A DNA stretch of 64,000 bases from Roseovarius marisflavi (lineage in GTDB: Bacteria; Pseudomonadota; Alphaproteobacteria; Rhodobacterales; Rhodobacteraceae), in the NCBI RefSeq assembly GCF_900142625.1, contig NZ_FRBN01000002.1, positions 186,001-250,000 on the forward strand, in the 5' to 3' direction. Positions within the stretch are counted from its first letter, which is position 1, and every line of letters begins with the position of its first letter. Of this stretch, positions 34,490 through 44,339 are shown piece by piece. A model generated the notes under the pieces. It saw nothing but the letters and a program-made list of their open reading frames with translations. It did not search any database and was not told where the DNA came from. The translations under genes and the position numbers were made by a program.

Positions 34490-36118
34490 TCAGAGCGCGC
34501 GGGCGATCTGGCGCAGCTCGAACTTCTGGATCTTGCCGGTCGAGGTTTTGGGCAAGTCCTGAAACACCACCGTCTTGGGCGTCTTGAACCCGGCAAGACG
34601 TTCGCGGGTAAAGGCAATCAGTTCGCTCTCAGAGGCCTCGGCGCCATCTTTCAGCTCGACAAAGGCGCAGGGCGTTTCGCCCCATTTGTCATCCGGCTTG
34701 GCCACCACCGCGCAGAGCAGCACCGCCGGGTGGCGCATCAGCACGCCTTCGACCTCGACCGAGCTGATGTTTTCGCCGCCCGAAATGATGATGTCTTTGG
34801 CCCGATCCGCGATCTGAAGATAGCCATCGGGATGTTGCACCGCGATATCGCCCGAGTGGAAATAGCCGCCCCGAAACGCCTCTGCCGTGGCCTCGGGGTT
34901 TTTCAGATAGCCCTTCATCACCGAATTGCCGCGGATCATGATCTCGCCCTGGGCGGTGCCATCCATCGGGATCTGGGTCATGGTCTCGGCGTCCATAGCG
35001 GTGATATCTTCCATCATCGGCATCAGGACACCGGTGCGGGCCTTGATGCCATACCGCTCGTCCTCGGGCAGCTCATTCCAGGCCTCTTGCCAGAGGCATT
35101 CGGTGACATGACCATAGGTTTCGGTCAGCCCGTAGACCTGGGTAACACTAAAACCAAGCGGTTCAATCGCGGCCAGCGTGGCAGCGGGCGGCGGTGCGCC
35201 AGCGGTGAAAACATCAACGACATGGTCAAAGCTGCGCCGATCCTCCGGCTTGGCGTTGACGATGGCATTTAGAACGATCGGCGCCGCGCCAAGATGGGTA
35301 ACCCCCTCATCGGCAATCGCGCTATAGATCGCGCGCGCTGTTACATCGCGACAGCACACGACGGTGCCGCCCAGCATCGGCATAAGCCAGGTGTGGTTCC
35401 AGTTGTTGCAATGAAACAGCGGGACAATCGTCAGGTAGCGCGGATAGCGCGGCAAATCCCAGCTTACGACCGTGCCCATCGTCATCAGGTAGGCGCCCCG
35501 GTGATGACAGACCACGCCCTTGGGCCGCCCCGTCGTGCCCGAGGTGTAATTCAGCGCAAGACTTTCCCATTCGTCGCCGGGCATGATCCAGTCAAAGTCA
35601 GGATCGCCCGAGGCCAGCAACGCCTCGTATTCCATATAGTGACCGGCGCCATGCACGCCCGCCTGATCATCGGACACCTCGATCACCTGTGGCGCGGGGC
35701 CCTCCATCATCTCGATCGCCTGCGCCAGAGAGGGCAGGAACTGCGGATCACAGAGCACCGCGCGCGCCTCGCCGTGATCAAGGATATAGGCGATTGTATC
35801 GGCTTCCAGCCGGATGTTGATCGTGTTGAGAACCGCGCCACAGGCGGGCACGCCGAAATGCGCCTCGGCATGGGCGGGAATATTGGGCAGGATCGTCGCC
35901 ACCACATCGCCCGGCGAAATGCCAAGCTTGACCAGCCCCGAGGCCAGCCGCGTACAGCGCTCGTAATACTCGGCGTAGGTTTTGCGAAAGCCGCGATAGA
36001 CCACCGCCTCGCGATCCGCGAATACATGCGCGGCACGGCGCAGATGCGACAGCGGCGTCAGCGGCACGAAATTGGCCGACGTCCGGTCAAGCCCGGTTTC
36101 ATCCTTCATCCAGCCCAT
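34490..36118 (-). CDS. acyl-CoA synthetase (AMP-forming)
   Basis: The 542-residue protein is an ANL-superfamily ligase: P-loop YTSGTTGRPKG at 191-201, AGAPPPAATLAAIEPLG, GLTETYGHVTE, YFHSGDIAVQHPDGYLQIADRAKDIIISGGENISSVEVEG and the catalytic Lys in TSTGKIQKFELR at the end. The family includes DmdB-like methylmercaptopropionate-CoA ligases and medium-chain acyl-CoA ligases; I cannot choose between them. The ATG at 36118 has AGGGAGA just upstream, and the longer start at 36190 is unlikely. It is a single gene. Confidence 0.9.
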   Translation of the reverse strand: MGWMKDETGLDRTSANFVPLTPLSHLRRAAHVFADREAVVYRGFRKTYAEYYERCTRLASGLVKLGISPGDVVATILPNIPAHAEAHFGVPACGAVLNTINIRLEADTIAYILDHGEARAVLCDPQFLPSLAQAIEMMEGPAPQVIEVSDDQAGVHGAGHYMEYEALLASGDPDFDWIMPGDEWESLALNYTSGTTGRPKGVVCHHRGAYLMTMGTVVSWDLPRYPRYLTIVPLFHCNNWNHTWLMPMLGGTVVCCRDVTARAIYSAIADEGVTHLGAAPIVLNAIVNAKPEDRRSFDHVVDVFTAGAPPPAATLAAIEPLGFSVTQVYGLTETYGHVTECLWQEAWNELPEDERYGIKARTGVLMPMMEDITAMDAETMTQIPMDGTAQGEIMIRGNSVMKGYLKNPEATAEAFRGGYFHSGDIAVQHPDGYLQIADRAKDIIISGGENISSVEVEGVLMRHPAVLLCAVVAKPDDKWGETPCAFVELKDGAEASESELIAFTRERLAGFKTPKTVVFQDLPKTSTGKIQKFELRQIARAL

Positions 36119-36264
36119 CGCGCTCTCCCTGATTCCCTGCGTCGTGAGTTGGGAAAGAGTATTGATTTTGCGCAGCCTTTCAAACGGCAATCACGCACAC
36201 TCTGGCATCGCATCTCTATGCCGACCAAACCTGGCGCCGCCGCGGGGCCGTGACAACCTTGATG

Positions 36265-36750
36265 TCAGGCGTCGGGAAACCGCTCCAGAGCCTCGAAAAA
36301 CCGTGGCAACTGATCATGTTTCGCGAATTCCACAGCCCAGTGATTGGCCTGCCCAGACAGCGCCGGATCACTTAGCGGATCAAGATTGCAATCGACGATC
36401 CCGACAAAATGCCGATTGCCAATGTCTTCGATAATGCGGCCCAGGGTGCGCACGATAAAGCTCCGGCGCGCCGGGATCTGGTAGTGCGCGCACATTTCCA
36501 TGGTTGGCGACCCAATGAGAATAATCGGGTCCTGGGCGAAAGATGCGACATACCACGATGCCATATCTCCGCAAAATGTGGTCCACGCGTTCAGTGCATT
36601 AAAAATCTGGTCCTCAAGGAGGATCGGCAGCGACGACCCACATAGCTCAAACCGGTCTGGTCGTGCCACATCATAGCCCATGGCCGCCAAAAGAACTTCG
36701 CCGTTGCTCAGCGCCCGACGCATGTCTGTGTCTTTCATAACAGACGCCAT
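36265..36750 (-). CDS. hypothetical protein next to LuxR-type gene
   Basis: The 161-residue soluble protein is not recognised. Landmarks are SSLPILLEDQIFNALNAWTTFCGDMASWYVASF and ARRSFIVRTLGRIIEDIGNRHFVGIVDCNLDPLSDP. It lacks the residues of acyl-homoserine-lactone synthases despite its place opposite a LuxR-type regulator. The two genes diverge with a 430-bp gap that holds short inverted repeats. GTG/ATG starts at 36753/36750 and ATG at 36738 are all possible. Confidence 0.5.
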   Translation of the reverse strand: MASVMKDTDMRRALSNGEVLLAAMGYDVARPDRFELCGSSLPILLEDQIFNALNAWTTFCGDMASWYVASFAQDPIILIGSPTMEMCAHYQIPARRSFIVRTLGRIIEDIGNRHFVGIVDCNLDPLSDPALSGQANHWAVEFAKHDQLPRFFEALERFPDA

Positions 36751-36994
36751 CACACAGCCGGAAACACGTCTGAGCCCGCAAGTCGGCCCAATGGCCCGAC
36801 CACGTCAATCTCCGGGCGCGCGCGCCATAAATGCGACGCTCTTGCGGCTAAGTTGACGGATGAGATCACTTTAATCCTGTCCTTCTGCAACAGAGCCGTC
36901 GGCAAGTCGCCCCCAGCGACACGCGGGGGCATTTATAACCTGCGCCTGCAACCAAACCCTGTCGATGGAAATTGGACAACCCGCACCATTTTCC

Positions 36995-37037
36995 AACCTA
37001 TGGTTAGAATTCAACCCTAAAACTAACTTAAGGTTAG
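36995..37037. promoter_or_regulatory. short inverted repeats upstream of LuxR-type gene
   Basis: AACCTATGGTT (36995-37005) has inverted AACC/GGTT arms, and CTAACTTAAGGTTAG (37023-37037) is a near-palindrome with the same AACC/GGTT core. They lie in the 430-bp AT-rich gap between the divergent hypothetical and LuxR-type genes. They could be regulator sites, but no known consensus is met. Confidence 0.35.
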
Positions 37038-37177
37038 GTCTTTAAGCAAAGCCATGAATTAACTGTCCTGAGATTACATTTACATGAAGCGCCGTTCGAA
37101 ACCGACCTTCGATCAGACTATACTTTCGCATAGCCCGCATATTATCCTACGGCCTCTGAGTGGATTTCGAAACGTCT

Positions 37178-37834
37178 ATGGGGATTAACGCAAGCATGGT
37201 GGCAAACGCGGCTATAACGCCTACGGCAGCGGAACTGTTTCAGGACTCTTTGGACATCATCACCAGCATTGGCACTGAAGGATACTTTGTGATGCTGAAC
37301 CATGTGCGCATGGGCCCGGAGTTTATCCAGAGTAGCTTTTCTCAGGACTGGCAGGCAGAATACGATCAGAATGCCTATCATCTTCGCGATCCGACCTTTC
37401 TCTGGAGTCTGGCCAACAATGGCACCCGCAGATGGTCTGAAATCAGGATCCCCGATGCCTGCGGCGTGATGAAAAGGGCCCGGCGCTATGGGCTTATCTT
37501 TGGTGCGGTGTTCAGTCAGGGAAAGGCGACCAAGAAATCGGTTCTAAGCGTCGCGCGGGATGACCGCGAGCTGAACGATAAAGAAATGACCGTACTGGCG
37601 GATTGGTTTGATCAATACGTGATCGCCTGTAACAACAAACAGCCGTTTTCGGTCAAAGAGCTGAATGTGCTTCAGTGCCTTGCCAACGACATGACCGTCG
37701 AAGAGGCGGCCACGCATTTGAACATAAGCGCGTCGGCGGCCAAGGCCCGCCTGAAAACCGCCCGCGACCGGCATGGCGTCAAGACCAACACCCGGATTGT
37801 GGCCACGGCCCTTAGATCAAACCTGATCGCCTAG
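37178..37834 (+). CDS. LuxR-family regulator with autoinducer-binding-like domain
   Basis: The 218-residue protein has an N-terminal autoinducer-binding-type domain: GYFVMLNHVRMGPEFIQSSFSQDWQAEYDQNAYHLRDPTFLWSL, with the family YxxxxYxxxDP-like pattern and Trp residues, then GLIFGAVFSQG. A LuxR DNA-binding domain follows (FSVKELNVLQCLANDMTVEEAATHLNISASAAKARLKTARDRHGV). The recognition helix deviates from the usual TVKxH (SAAKAR), so its target may be unusual. No luxI-type gene is in the window, so it may be an orphan receptor. The start is uncertain: GTG 37160, ATG 37178 or ATG 37196. Confidence 0.8.
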   Translation: MGINASMVANAAITPTAAELFQDSLDIITSIGTEGYFVMLNHVRMGPEFIQSSFSQDWQAEYDQNAYHLRDPTFLWSLANNGTRRWSEIRIPDACGVMKRARRYGLIFGAVFSQGKATKKSVLSVARDDRELNDKEMTVLADWFDQYVIACNNKQPFSVKELNVLQCLANDMTVEEAATHLNISASAAKARLKTARDRHGVKTNTRIVATALRSNLIA

Positions 37835-37857
37835 GGCCGTGCCGTGCGATATCCGCC

Positions 37858-39369
37858 TCAGAGACCCAGCTTTTGCGCGATGATCTCGTTCACGGCCTTG
37901 GGGTTGGCCTTGCCGCCGGTGGCCTTCATCACCTGCCCGACGAACCAGCCCGCAAGCTTGGGGTTGGCCTTGGCCTTTTCGACCTGCGCGGGGTTGTCGG
38001 CGATGATCTGATCCACGGCGGCCTCGATGGCACCGGTATCGGTGACCTGTTTCATGCCTTCGGTTTCAACGATCTCGGCCGGATCACGACCCGTGGTATA
38101 GGCGATCTCGAACACGTCCTTGGCGATCTTTCCGCTGATCGCATCCGAGGCGATAAGATCAACGATCCCACCCAATTGCGCCGGGCTTACCGGGCTTTGA
38201 AGGATATCCAGATCATCCTTTTTCAACCGGCCAAACAATTCGTTGATCACCCAGTTCGCCGTGAGCTTGCCATCGCGTCCCTGCGCGGCCTCCTCAAAAA
38301 AGGCGGCATTGGCCACATCGGCGGTCAGCACGCTGGCGTCATATTCGCTTAGCCCGAACTCTTTGACAAAGCGGGCCTTTTTCTCATCCGGAAGCTCTGG
38401 CAGGCTGGCCGCGATGCCATCGACCCAGGCCTGCTCGATCTCAAGCGGCAAAAGGTCGGGATCGGGGAAATAGCGGTAATCATGCGCCTCTTCCTTTGAG
38501 CGCATGGACCGGGTTTCGTTCTTGTCGGGGTCATAAAGCCGGGTTTCCTGCGTCACCGCGCCCCCGCCCTCGACAATCGCGATCTGGCGGCGGGCCTCGA
38601 CCTCGATCGCGGCCTGAATAAAGCGCATCGAGTTCATGTTCTTGATTTCACAGCGCGTGCCGAGATGCGCGAAATCCTGGGTTTCCATGTATTTCTCGTA
38701 TTGACCGGGCCGACAGATCGACACGTTCACATCGGCGCGCAGGTTGCCGTTTTGCATATTGCCATCGCAGGTGCCCAGATAGCGCAGGATCTGGCGCATC
38801 TTGGTGACATAAGCGGCGGCCTCTTCGGGGCCGCGAATATCGGGGCGGCTGACGATCTCCATCAGGCAGACACCGGTGCGGTTAAGATCGACAAACGACA
38901 TCGTCGGGTCCATGTCGTGGATGGATTTGCCGGCGTCCTGCTCCATGTGAATCCGCTCGATCCGCACAAGCCGCGCGATCCCCGGCGCCATATCGACCAG
39001 AATTCCACCCTCACCGACAAGCGGGTGATAAAGCTGTGAAATCTGATAGCCCTGCGGCAGGTCGGGGTAAAAGTAATTCTTGCGGTCAAACGCCGACCAG
39101 AGGTTGATTTTCGCCTTGAGGCCAAGGCCGGTGCGCACCGCCTGTTCGACGCAGAATTCGTTGATCACCGGCAACATGCCCGGCATCGCCGCATCCACAA
39201 AGGCCACGTTCGAATTCGGCTCGGCGCCAAATTGCGTCGAGGCGCCGGAAAACAGCTTGGCCTTCGAGGCAACCTGGGCATGCACCTCCATGCCGATCAC
39301 CAGCTCCCAATCATGTTTCGCGCCTGCGATCACGCGCGGTTTGGGCGCTTCATAGGTCAGGTCCAGCAT
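37858..39369 (-). CDS. gatB: Asp-tRNA(Asn)/Glu-tRNA(Gln) amidotransferase subunit B
   Basis: The 503-residue protein is a full Gat[23 protein letters not shown] at the start, [61 protein letters not shown]-type core and the C-terminal YqeY-like tail domain ([18 protein letters not shown]). It transfers ammonia from GatA to mischarged tRNA. GatA and GatC are not adjacent, as is usual here. Two ATG codons at the start; the second (39369) has better spacing to GGAG. Confidence 0.97.
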   Translation of the reverse strand: MLDLTYEAPKPRVIAGAKHDWELVIGMEVHAQVASKAKLFSGASTQFGAEPNSNVAFVDAAMPGMLPVINEFCVEQAVRTGLGLKAKINLWSAFDRKNYFYPDLPQGYQISQLYHPLVGEGGILVDMAPGIARLVRIERIHMEQDAGKSIHDMDPTMSFVDLNRTGVCLMEIVSRPDIRGPEEAAAYVTKMRQILRYLGTCDGNMQNGNLRADVNVSICRPGQYEKYMETQDFAHLGTRCEIKNMNSMRFIQAAIEVEARRQIAIVEGGGAVTQETRLYDPDKNETRSMRSKEEAHDYRYFPDPDLLPLEIEQAWVDGIAASLPELPDEKKARFVKEFGLSEYDASVLTADVANAAFFEEAAQGRDGKLTANWVINELFGRLKKDDLDILQSPVSPAQLGGIVDLIASDAISGKIAKDVFEIAYTTGRDPAEIVETEGMKQVTDTGAIEAAVDQIIADNPAQVEKAKANPKLAGWFVGQVMKATGGKANPKAVNEIIAQKLGL

Positions 39370-39474
39370 CATCTCGCTCCGGGTTTGTCAACGCCCGCGT
39401 TTTAGGACAGCCCGCGCGAGGGGGCAAGCCGGAAAGGGATTTGCCAATTGCCGGGATCAGCTGTTCCGGTATGC

Positions 39475-39496
39475 GTAGGGTGGGTGAAACCCACGC
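39475..39496 (+). repeat. 22-bp repeat (GTAGGGTGGGTGAA type), copy 1
   Basis: The 22 bases start GTAGGGTGGGTGAAACC and are internally nearly symmetric (GTGGGT/ACCCAC-like). An exact inverse copy is at 44272-44293, and a shorter match overlaps the lepA stop at 42898. Similar motifs are scattered in many bacterial genomes as short interspersed repeats. Confidence 0.7.
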
Positions 39497-39504
39497 GTGT
39501 CCCG

Positions 39505-41019
39505 CTAGAACAACCCAAAGCCTAATTTCACAAGTTCCCTCAGCATCAGTGCGATGGCTGTGGCCTTATAAGCCGCCCCTTGGTCAATCCGGTGAACAAC
39601 CTCGGCAGCCTTCAAATGCAACGCAATTTTTGCGACCCGGCTAAATATCCGCGTTGCTTCATCTGCGCCCGGAAGTGGCGGCGCTCCGCTTGGCAAAGGC
39701 AGCGTTGCATCATTGATAAGTTGTGGAATGTCATGCTGCCACTCTTCGGCCAAACCCGCCTCGGATATTGCTACCAGCATGGGCAGGGCATCTTCCAGCG
39801 TTTCCTTGCCACCCTCGGGCAGCTCGCGGATCACCTGTTCGTTCAGGATTTTCCGGTTCTCGGCGATATCCGCATGAGTGGCCCGTATCGCCCTAGCTCC
39901 CTCCTCAACAGCCGTCTGCAAGGCGAGGTTTTCCTCGCTCGGCGGCAATTCATCGTTCAATATTTGCCGGGTTAGTCCGCGATGCACGCTGACAAAGCTC
40001 ATTTCGATCTGCTGCGGGTCATTGCCGTATTTGGTGAATACCCGGCGCAACACCCGCACCTCGCGCGCATTGCCATGCAGGCCGTTTGAGGGGCTGGCGA
40101 GAACATCCTCAAGCGCATCGCTCACCTGAGATAGCGTGGCGCCCAAAAGGTCAGGCTTTGCGATCTCTACGGGGACTGTGAAAAACTTTGCCGTGTCGGG
40201 GTTGAATTCCACCCGCTCTGCCTGCGGGGCTTTCTCGGCGAGGAGCTTTGCCCTGATCCGCTCAATCTCCTCGGCGACGGCCTCGGGCCCAGCCTCCCAC
40301 GTTGCATCGTCAATCAGGGCAACACGGCGCTGGAGACCCCAGTCCATGGGGTTGCCGTCTAGGAAGCCTTGGTACCATTCGACCCAAATGTCCCAATAGG
40401 TTTCCTGCTCGTATCCCTCGAAGGTAGCTCGGGCGCTTAGCATTAGGTACTTCGACCAATTAGTGTTGTTTTCGTCTGGCCAAACTGGTTTCTTGAGTCT
40501 GGCTTTTACCCCGTATTTATGCACCTCGTCTAAGTCGTCCAATGCAAGTTGGAATAGTTCCTCGGCCACATTGCTCGAATATGACAAAAGCGACTGCTCT
40601 TCATTTTCACCAACAGAAAAGGTTGCCGTCGCGATACCTTGAGCCGCACGTTTTACCGACAAAGTGAGCAAATTTTCGCGACCCGATGATTTGTAAAGCC
40701 TGAGCAAACGGATGGAACTTGACCAAAGTAAATGTGCTACTTCTAGTGTCGCACCAATTTCGTAAAACCTATCAAGATCGAATTGATCCTCAACACTTTC
40801 GTCGTGAACAACAAAGTCAGGAGGAATTTCGTTAATACCGTGTAGGCACAACCGCATGTTTTCCAGTGCGGTTTTTTTGTGGATCAACTTGATTGGACCC
40901 TTGGGCAGGAATGCAAGAGAGACTGAAAACGTGCGCAAACATGCCAAAGCGGCTAGTGCTTCTTTCGTTGCCGCTGGAATTAGTTCGAAAGCTTTTTCGT
41001 TTTTAGGTATCTGCACCAC
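39505..41019 (-). CDS. large hypothetical protein between gatB and lepA
   Basis: The function is not recognised. The 504-residue soluble protein is rich in helical segments: an N-terminal half with [26 protein letters not shown] and a C-terminal half with [60 protein letters not shown]. The coding DNA is AT-richer over the N-terminal half than over the C-terminal half, and both differ from gatB and lepA, suggesting acquisition or a mosaic. It is flanked by the 22-bp repeat at 39475 on one side. Confidence 0.6.
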   Translation of the reverse strand: MVQIPKNEKAFELIPAATKEALAALACLRTFSVSLAFLPKGPIKLIHKKTALENMRLCLHGINEIPPDFVVHDESVEDQFDLDRFYEIGATLEVAHLLWSSSIRLLRLYKSSGRENLLTLSVKRAAQGIATATFSVGENEEQSLLSYSSNVAEELFQLALDDLDEVHKYGVKARLKKPVWPDENNTNWSKYLMLSARATFEGYEQETYWDIWVEWYQGFLDGNPMDWGLQRRVALIDDATWEAGPEAVAEEIERIRAKLLAEKAPQAERVEFNPDTAKFFTVPVEIAKPDLLGATLSQVSDALEDVLASPSNGLHGNAREVRVLRRVFTKYGNDPQQIEMSFVSVHRGLTRQILNDELPPSEENLALQTAVEEGARAIRATHADIAENRKILNEQVIRELPEGGKETLEDALPMLVAISEAGLAEEWQHDIPQLINDATLPLPSGAPPLPGADEATRIFSRVAKIALHLKAAEVVHRIDQGAAYKATAIALMLRELVKLGFGLF

Positions 41020-41101
41020 TATACATCACTCAATCTGGCTTCGCCCATTTTGGCACCGTCCCACCTTGACCAACCCCCAAATCCCATACATATCCCAATC
41101 C

Positions 41102-42901
41102 ATGACAGACCTCGCACATATCCGCAATTTTTCGATCGTGGCACATATTGACCACGGGAAATCCACGCTGGCTGACCGGTTGATCCAATCGACCGGAACG
41201 GTACAGGACCGCGATATGAAAGAGCAGATGCTTGATGCGATGGATATCGAGCGCGAGCGCGGGATTACCATCAAGGCCAATACCGTGCGCATCGACTATA
41301 AGGCGCAGAACGGCGAGACCTATGTTCTCAACCTGATCGACACGCCGGGCCATGTTGACTTTGCCTATGAGGTCTCCCGAAGCATGCGCGCCGTCGAGGG
41401 CAGCCTTCTCGTCGTCGACAGCACGCAGGGCGTCGAGGCCCAGACCCTTGCCAACGTCTATCAGGCGATTGATGCGGGTCACGAATTGATCCCGGTGCTC
41501 AACAAGATCGACCTGCCGGCCTCGGAATGTGACCGTGTGGCCGAACAGATCGAGGATGTGATCGGCATTGACGCCAGCGGCGCGATCCGGGTTTCGGCCA
41601 AGACCGGCGTCGGCATTGCCGAAACGCTTGAGGCGATTGTCGCGCATCTTCCGGCCCCAACCGGCGACGCAAACGCGCCGCTCAAGGCGATGCTGGTCGA
41701 TAGCTGGTACGATTCATACCTCGGCGTGGTCGTTCTGGTGCGGATCATGGACGGTGTCCTGAAAAAGGGCGACCGGGTGCGCATGATGCAGAACGGCTCG
41801 GTGCATTCGGTCGAACGCATCGGCGTCTTTCGCCCCAAGATGGAAAAGGTCGAGAGCCTTGGCCCCGGCGAAATCGGCTTTATCACCGCCTCGATCAAAC
41901 AGGTGCGCGACACCAAGGTCGGCGACACCATCACCCATGACAAGGCCCCCTGCGCCCAGGCCCTGCCCGGCTTCAAACCCTCGGTGCCCGTGGTGTTCTG
42001 TGGCCTTTTCCCGGTCGACAGCTCGGAATTCGAAGACCTGCGCGATGCGATTGAAAAGCTGGCGCTGAACGACGCAAGTTTCAGCTACGAGATGGAAACC
42101 TCGGCCGCGCTTGGCTTTGGCTTTCGCTGCGGTTTCCTTGGCTTGCTGCACCTCGAGGTGATCCGCGACCGGATCGAGCGCGAATATGATATCGAGCTGA
42201 TCACCACGGCGCCCTCGGTGATCTATCACGTCTTCATGAAAGACGGCACGATGGAGCCGCTGCACAACCCCGCCGATATGCCCGACCTGACCTATGTCGA
42301 TCATATCGAAGAGCCGCGCATCAAGGCGACTATCCTTGTGCCCGATGAATATCTCGGCGATGTGCTCAAACTCTGTCAGGATCGCCGCGGCATTCAGCTT
42401 GACCTGACCTATGTGGGCGGGCGCGCGATGGTGGTCTATGACCTGCCTCTCAACGAGGTGGTGTTTGACTTCTATGATCGGCTGAAATCGGTAACCAAGG
42501 GCTATGCGTCGTTTGATTACCAGATGGAAGGGTATCGTCAGGACAACCTCGTCAAGATGTCCATTCTGGTCAATGACGAGCCGGTCGATGCCCTGTCGAT
42601 GATGGTGCACCGCGACCGCGCCGAGACGCGCGGCCGTGCGATGGTGGAAAAGCTCAAGGAGCTTATCCCGCGCCACATGTTCAAAATCCCGATTCAGGCG
42701 GCCATCGGCGGCAAGGTCATCGCCCGCGAGACATTGTCAGCCATGCGCAAGGACGTGACCGCCAAATGCTATGGCGGCGACGCAACCCGCAAGAAAAAGC
42801 TTCTGGAAAAGCAGAAGGCCGGGAAGAAGAAGATGCGCCAGTTCGGGAAAGTGGATATCCCTCAGGAAGCGTTCATCTCGGCGTTGAAGATGGATTCGTA
42901 G
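41102..42901 (+). CDS. lepA: elongation factor 4 (LepA)
   Basis: The 599-residue translational GTPase is complete: G1 AHIDHGKST at 14-22, [12 protein letters not shown], domain II and III landmarks, and the LepA-specific C-terminal domain ending [25 protein letters not shown]. It acts on stalled or mistranslocated ribosomes. The ATG at 41102 is chosen by homology; the open frame upstream to 40856 overlaps the divergent gene and is not part of it. A repeat of the GTAGGGTGGG type forms its stop codon, and a strong hairpin follows. Confidence 0.97.
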   Translation: MTDLAHIRNFSIVAHIDHGKSTLADRLIQSTGTVQDRDMKEQMLDAMDIERERGITIKANTVRIDYKAQNGETYVLNLIDTPGHVDFAYEVSRSMRAVEGSLLVVDSTQGVEAQTLANVYQAIDAGHELIPVLNKIDLPASECDRVAEQIEDVIGIDASGAIRVSAKTGVGIAETLEAIVAHLPAPTGDANAPLKAMLVDSWYDSYLGVVVLVRIMDGVLKKGDRVRMMQNGSVHSVERIGVFRPKMEKVESLGPGEIGFITASIKQVRDTKVGDTITHDKAPCAQALPGFKPSVPVVFCGLFPVDSSEFEDLRDAIEKLALNDASFSYEMETSAALGFGFRCGFLGLLHLEVIRDRIEREYDIELITTAPSVIYHVFMKDGTMEPLHNPADMPDLTYVDHIEEPRIKATILVPDEYLGDVLKLCQDRRGIQLDLTYVGGRAMVVYDLPLNEVVFDFYDRLKSVTKGYASFDYQMEGYRQDNLVKMSILVNDEPVDALSMMVHRDRAETRGRAMVEKLKELIPRHMFKIPIQAAIGGKVIARETLSAMRKDVTAKCYGGDATRKKKLLEKQKAGKKKMRQFGKVDIPQEAFISALKMDS

Positions 42902-42939
42902 GGTGGGTGAAATGGGTTTGGGCTTGCCAAACCCATTTC
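42898..42939 (+). terminator. lepA terminator combined with interspersed repeat
   Basis: The GTAGGGTGGGTGAA start of the 22-bp repeat overlaps the lepA stop (TAG at 42899). GAAATGGGTTTGG (42909) then pairs perfectly with CCAAACCCATTTC (42927) around a five-base loop, followed by a T-rich stretch. It probably ends lepA transcription. Confidence 0.7.
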
Positions 42940-42943
42940 GATC

Positions 42944-43117
42944 TTATTTCTCTTTTCGAACGCCCTTAAATGGCGTTTTACTAGACGTTTTAACATCCAT
43001 AAACCGTCCAGTTTGCGTGTCCCGCTTCACATAGTTGCCAGCGGACGTCTTTGTTTGCGAACGTCCTTTGACCATACCATTGCGGTGGCCATCGCCCGAA
43101 GGTGGATTAGTAGCCAT
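42944..43117 (-). CDS. small conserved basic protein
   Basis: The 57-residue protein MATNPPSGDGHRNGMVKGRSQTK... contains VKRDTQTGRFMDVKTSSKTPFKGVRKEK. It is a short, basic, probably unstructured protein of a kind I recall seeing repeatedly as a hypothetical in diverse bacteria. A GGAAAGG ribosome site precedes the ATG at 43117 by six bases. It follows the Cys/His-rich small gene by 14 bp, so both are one unit. Function unknown. Confidence 0.65.
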   Translation of the reverse strand: MATNPPSGDGHRNGMVKGRSQTKTSAGNYVKRDTQTGRFMDVKTSSKTPFKGVRKEK

Positions 43118-43131
43118 TATAAGCCCTTTCC

Positions 43132-43338
43132 TTATTGCGTGTGACAAGTGTTGGAACAGTAAAAACAACCGTTAACTTGGCTATAGTGTTGCCTAGCAGC
43201 AGTCACAGCCGGCCCACAGCTTAAGAAATCACTGAGATAGATGCGATTTTCCGGTTGCGGCATCCAGCTACAGCCAGGCGTATGCACCTCGTGATCACCA
43301 TTCGCCTGAGCGTTCTTGTTTACGTAATAATAAGCCAT
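43132..43338 (-). CDS. small conserved Cys/His protein
   Basis: The 68-residue protein reads AYYYVNKNAQANGDHEVHTPGCSWMPQPENRIYLSDF, then ARQHYSQVNGCFYCSNTCH. Cys and His residues (HEVHTPGC, CFYCSNTCH) suggest a zinc or metal site. The start ATG at 43338 has TGGAGG nine bases upstream. The family is found scattered across bacteria, often in accessory DNA. It is followed by the small basic protein gene. Function unknown. Confidence 0.65.
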   Translation of the reverse strand: MAYYYVNKNAQANGDHEVHTPGCSWMPQPENRIYLSDFLSCGPAVTAARQHYSQVNGCFYCSNTCHTQ

Positions 43339-44007
43339 TTTTGGCCTCCAGTAGTTGTTTTTCTGAAGGCCGCTTGACACTATGTTCGTGGACTGAAACT
43401 GTCCTAATTGCCATCCGAACGACTGCAGCGACCTTCGGGTGCTTGCAGTACCGGAAAGCCGACGCCGCCTTGGTCGCCACCTTGGCGGCGTCAACGACTC
43501 ATCCGATAGTCTGATCAATTGTCTGGAAGCTTCATGTACAAGTCAAGAGACATTCCGCAAATTATAGCGGAGCGCCCCTTTATCTTGTTTACATGGAGTG
43601 AATACACACTCGATGTGGTAGTTGTCAACAGGTTTAGCCACAGGCTTCGCTAACAAAAGGTGGATATCTGGTGGCTAACGCACGAAAACCACAAAATATT
43701 GATTCGCAAATTCTTAAGCAATCGGTTTGAGTGCTCGCGAAATCACCTAGAGGTGGTCGCGAAATTTCGGACCAGTTGTCCTCGAGCCTTTTAACCGCTA
43801 CTCGTCAGCTAAACGTTTTCAAGTGTGCCCAATCTCCGATTGGGCAGCGCCCGAACCGCCCCCACGGGGCGGGCGCTTCTCGCCCCCCCTCGGTTCGGGC
43901 GCGGCTTATGTAACTAACGCATCGCTTGACCTTTATCGCGACCGGGCTCCGCCCGTTCACGGCTGAAATGGTCCCCCGGACCATTTCCTAGACGCCGTTC
44001 ACCCCCT
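43339..44007. other. 670-bp gene-free stretch with several strong hairpins
   Basis: No gene is supported. From 43520 the DNA is AT-richer. Between 43827 and 43987 there are at least three perfect hairpins: GCCCAATC/GATTGGGC (43827-43845), a 12-bp stem GCGCCCGAACCG/CGGTTCGGGCGC (43847-43902), and GAAATGGTCC/GGACCATTTC (43965-43987). A minor CGGGC/GCCCG lies at 43943. A structured RNA, nested terminators or repeat debris are all possible. Confidence 0.45.
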
Positions 44008-44163
44008 TTAAAATATCCCGTCACCGCCCTGTTTATCCTCGCTCGCCTTGTCGACGGCCACGGCTGTGCCTGCGCCCATGCCGGCGATGACCAAGGGGGC
44101 ACAGCCCGAGAGGGCAAAGCTGCTTAGGGTGAGGGTCAGAAGGACCCGAAGTTTCAGTTTCAT
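44008..44163 (-). CDS. small lipoprotein
   Basis: A 51-codon gene from the ATG at 44163, with AGGAG 9 bases upstream. The product has a lipoprotein signal ending LSGC (Cys21) and a short mature part VIAGMGAGTAVAVDKASEDKQGGDGIF with a glycine-zipper-like start. It resembles the N-terminus of BON-domain lipoproteins, without the BON domain. It probably sits in the outer membrane or periplasm. Function unknown. Confidence 0.65.
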   Translation of the reverse strand: MKLKLRVLLTLTLSSFALSGCAPLVIAGMGAGTAVAVDKASEDKQGGDGIF

Positions 44164-44271
44164 ATGCGTGCTCCTGAGGGACAAAGATCAATCTTGCACA
44201 GTCTTAGCACAGCCGCTCGTGCATGCCATCACCCATACGCGTAGGGGGGCCACTTTTGGTATCACCGCAAA

Positions 44272-44293
44272 GCGTGGGTTTCACCCACCCTAC
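44272..44293 (-). repeat. 22-bp repeat, inverse copy
   Basis: Read on the minus strand it is identical over all 22 bases to 39475-39496. It lies 46 bp upstream of the PhnA-type gene. The pair brackets a segment of 4.8 kb that includes the unknown 504-residue gene, lepA and the small accessory genes. Confidence 0.7.
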
Positions 44294-44339
44294 AATCGGC
44301 CTATACCGCGCCCAGATACCAACATTTGGATACCCCGAT

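Noticed and set aside
35294..36253. 319-codon plus-strand frame
   Set aside because: Mirror of the acyl-CoA ligase; His/Arg-rich nonsense composition.
41714..42676. 320-codon minus-strand frame
   Set aside because: Mirror of lepA.
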